Shown one piece after another: positions 61,627-64,000 of a stretch of 64,000 nucleotides of DNA. The stretch covers positions 18,018,784 to 18,082,783 of the forward strand of contig OX381706.1 in assembly GCA_947462335.1 (NCBI GenBank). Direction: 5' to 3'. A program made the translations under genes and the position numbers. The notes under the pieces are model-generated. The model searched no databases, was not told the origin of the DNA, and saw only the letters and a program-made list of their open reading frames with translations. Within the stretch, counting starts at the first letter, position 1, and every line of letters starts with the position of its first letter. This DNA is from Harmothoe impar. Taxonomy: Eukaryota > Annelida > Polychaeta > Phyllodocida > Polynoidae.

Positions 61627-62960
61627 TATGGTCAATTCCCACGAAAATGGATCACAGGGTCCAAATAGCTCGTAATGAGATATAATCTTAAGGGAGGGAT
61701 AGAGACCATCAATTTAGGCATATTTGCATACATCCAGACAATACCTACGCATGGGTACCTACTTTTGCCTATCTATCTCAATGATTTTAAGTGGATATTG
61801 GTGAACACGTGTGTTTTTTGCACATTTTTTTGTACATTTTGGAAAGGAAAAATTAAAACATTAATAGTGAAATATAAAGAATTCAGGGAAATATCCCTTA
61901 AGAATGTAATATTCATATGCATGCATGCCCACAGGCCTAGACACAATAATTCCGGGTAATTAGGGTGGCCTGTGATATTTCATTGTGAGAAATTTCTCAG
62001 ATATACAAAATGAATAAAGTGGTGTAGCTTTATGCATCACCGTGCGTAGGTACATGAGAATAGCGATTTATCCATGGAAAAATATTATATTGAGACAGGT
62101 TAACCACTAAATATGTAGGGCCAATTCGAAGGTTTCTAATAGGTTTAAAAGAAATTCTAAACACCTATCAGTAATTCTACTATTACACTGAATACAGAGT
62201 GGGGTAGGTTGAGCATCACCGTGCGTAGGTCCACAATAAGGGAAATTATAGGCACACCCCCTGATAATTAGTGAAAAATATTTACATGTTAAATTACATA
62301 TATCTCAAGGATGCTGGGTAGAAAAAATAATGAAAATCGGAATAATATTCATTAATCTGTGAGCCATTAGAGTCAAATAGTGACCGTGCGTAGGTACATC
62401 ACCGTGCGTAGGTACATCATAAAGTTCCCTTAAAAAACAGGTGAATGCTAGACAATATTACCGATATCTTTCAATATTTACTTGGGGAAATGGAGTACTA
62501 ATACTTTGGAACTTTAACATATAGTGGAAAACTCTCAGTAATATATAAAAGCACTATGTATATGTCCCATCACCGTGCGTAGGTCCCATCACCATGCGTA
62601 GGTCCAGTAATATAATAGTTTTCCGAGGCAAAGAACATATTTGTATATGTAAATCTTATAGGAAGTTATAGTTTGATTACATATCTGTGAGATAAACTGA
62701 GAAATATTCATTATTATAGCCATCTCTATATCTTAATGGGTCCAATGCTCCCATCACCGTGCGTAGGTCCCATCACCGTGCGTAGGTCCCACTTTGAAGG
62801 GACATAAATATGGTATTTATTAGAATTAATGTTCCCAATTTTATGAGTGTACTTCCATGTATAGTATTTATAAGCTATCAAAAAAGCTAAACGATATTTG
62901 CAACTCTTGAATTTAGCCCTCTCTCAACCCTGTGATCCATTTTCGTGGGAATCGACCATA
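61627..62960. mobile_element. 1.33-kb TIR element with periodic GTGCGTAGG boxes
   Basis: A 33-bp TIR with one mismatch (TATGGTCAATTCCCACGAAA at 61627; inverse ending TCGACCATA at 62960), probable TA duplication. Inside, the box CATCACCGTGCGTAGGTCC occurs at about 62035, 62214, 62381/62397, 62569/62587 and 62752/62771, and once inverted near 61742. The clusters are ~180 bp apart while the spacers have diverged. No protein-coding frame. An ancient tandem array with selectively kept or gene-converted boxes is one explanation; transposase- or host-factor-binding sites are another. Confidence 0.8.
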
Positions 62961-64000
62961 TACATAATACATTTGATGTTAATATAAACAAAGCCTATCC
63001 CCCTATTTCTGATCTGGTCGTCTTGATAATATATATGGGATAGCTACCATGGTATGATAGGATCGTGAGAATTACCCAAAAATCGGGTATAGTGGAGTCC
63101 TGGCTAATGTGTTAATAATTAGTTTTTTTTGACTGGAGCAAGTTAAGATTGATATTTAAGACTAGCTTCATCCCAGCTATAGCTGATATTCTGTATATAT
63201 ATGAGAAGTGCATATAGTACTCTTGGTAGGCTTATAAATCTATGTGTTGTGGCAAGTATTGAACTCTTGTCAGATGTGAAAGTGGAAGAAACAACCATAT
63301 CGAAGATTATGATAATTGTATCGTGAAATGAATGGTAATGATTTTTGGAACCTTAAATGTGTAATTTGCAAATTGTTTGTTTCTTCCGGGCCAACAGTTA
63401 TTACAGTTTATTCATATCGCTATTTGATGTCATGCCAAATATTAGTGAGAAATAACTATGAGAGCAAAGTGTACGACGAAATTGGTGAACCGAATCTCGC
63501 ATTAAGTTGAATTGGATTTTTATTTTAGCTTGGGATCTGATTTTCCCAAAAAGGGGGTACTCTACTTATGACCAATTTAACAATGGATGCTCATCTTTAG
63601 CTCATCCAACAACGTGTGCCATGTTTAACCTTATCTGATGAGCAACAGTGTACAGTCAATGTGTTGGTATAGTGGGATACTCCCTATACTTTATTGTCTA
63701 TACAACGTTTTGCCTCGAGGGATAGGATGGCCGTTATTTTACGACTACTCTGACCACAGCTTTGCATACATGTGCTGTAAAGGGGGATATATTGTCGTGG
63801 GGACGAACCGTCCGTGGTGCCTTGACAGACATGTATACCCTACGTCAGACCCGAGAGTGAATCCAAAGAATACGTCATATTATACTGTAAATCAAGAGTA
63901 TATTATACCGCTAATGTTCACTAATATACCATAATATATACTGCAAAACTACAGTAGATTCTACTACTCAGCTACCAATTAAAGAGCATTAAATTTCCTG
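62961..64000. other. Noncoding stretch to the window edge
   Basis: An eroded AATCGGGTATAGTGGAGTCC MITE end at about 63082. Frames at 63316-63510 and 63638-63934 have no recognised domain; the latter is cysteine-, tyrosine- and proline-containing and not low complexity but has no support. Nothing else seen. Confidence 0.35.

Noticed and set aside
61990..62800. CRISPR-like regular spacing of an 18-bp box
   Set aside because: Spacers are ~160 bp, the boxes are sometimes doubled, and the sequence is eukaryotic and inside a TIR element; not a CRISPR array.
63638..63934. 98-codon frame at the right edge
   Set aside because: Not low complexity, but no family recognised and no supporting context; kept as unannotated.

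Overview
The window looks like noncoding, transposon-packed DNA from an animal, most likely a marine invertebrate. I cannot name the species. The eukaryotic signs are APE-type non-LTR retrotransposons (LINEs), a Penelope-like element with a GIY-YIG domain, canonical GT..AG intron signals, AATAAA signals with A-tails, TA/GA/CA microsatellites, and dozens of terminal-inverted-repeat (TIR) and foldback elements. No intact host gene was recognised. Almost every long open frame belongs to a retroelement.

Layout. 1-5.3 kb: small TIR/foldback elements and one possible solo LTR. 5.3-7.4 kb and 9.0-11.1 kb: two large (~2.1 kb) foldback elements whose arms are minisatellites in opposite orientation. 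12-17.4 kb: more hairpin elements and MITEs. 17.8-18.0 kb: a (TA)n tract, followed by a Penelope-like retroelement (18.0-22.4 kb) with two long ORFs: an AT-hook ORF1 carrying intron-like signals, and an RT/GIY-YIG ORF2. Its 3' flank holds a hammerhead-like core. 24.3-27.7 kb: a LINE with an intact endonuclease/reverse transcriptase ORF. 28-36 kb: a candidate solo LTR, microsatellites, tRNA-like SINE remnants, a 5'-truncated reverse-strand LINE, foldbacks and a filled/empty MITE site pair. 36.6-45.3 kb: the most interesting region. A decayed reverse-strand coding stretch is split by a TIR element, and that element carries a three-ORF LINE encoding a NADAR-domain protein, an SGNH-esterase-like protein and an endonuclease/RT. 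A second MITE cuts the coding stretch and a Mutator-like MITE lies next to it. 45.5-64 kb: MITEs, including a dense cluster of one ~500-bp family at 55-57 kb, a three-MITE nest at 50.1-50.6 kb, and a 1.3-kb TIR element at 61.6-63.0 kb that repeats a GTGCGTAGG motif about every 180 bp.

How the parts work together. The LINEs and the Penelope element are the autonomous machinery (reverse transcription plus target nicking). The TIR and foldback elements are non-autonomous and need transposases not encoded here. The strongest candidate for something undescribed is the LINE at 38.6-44.1 kb, which pairs an ADP-ribose-type (NADAR) domain with an esterase-like ORF1 and a standard EN-RT.
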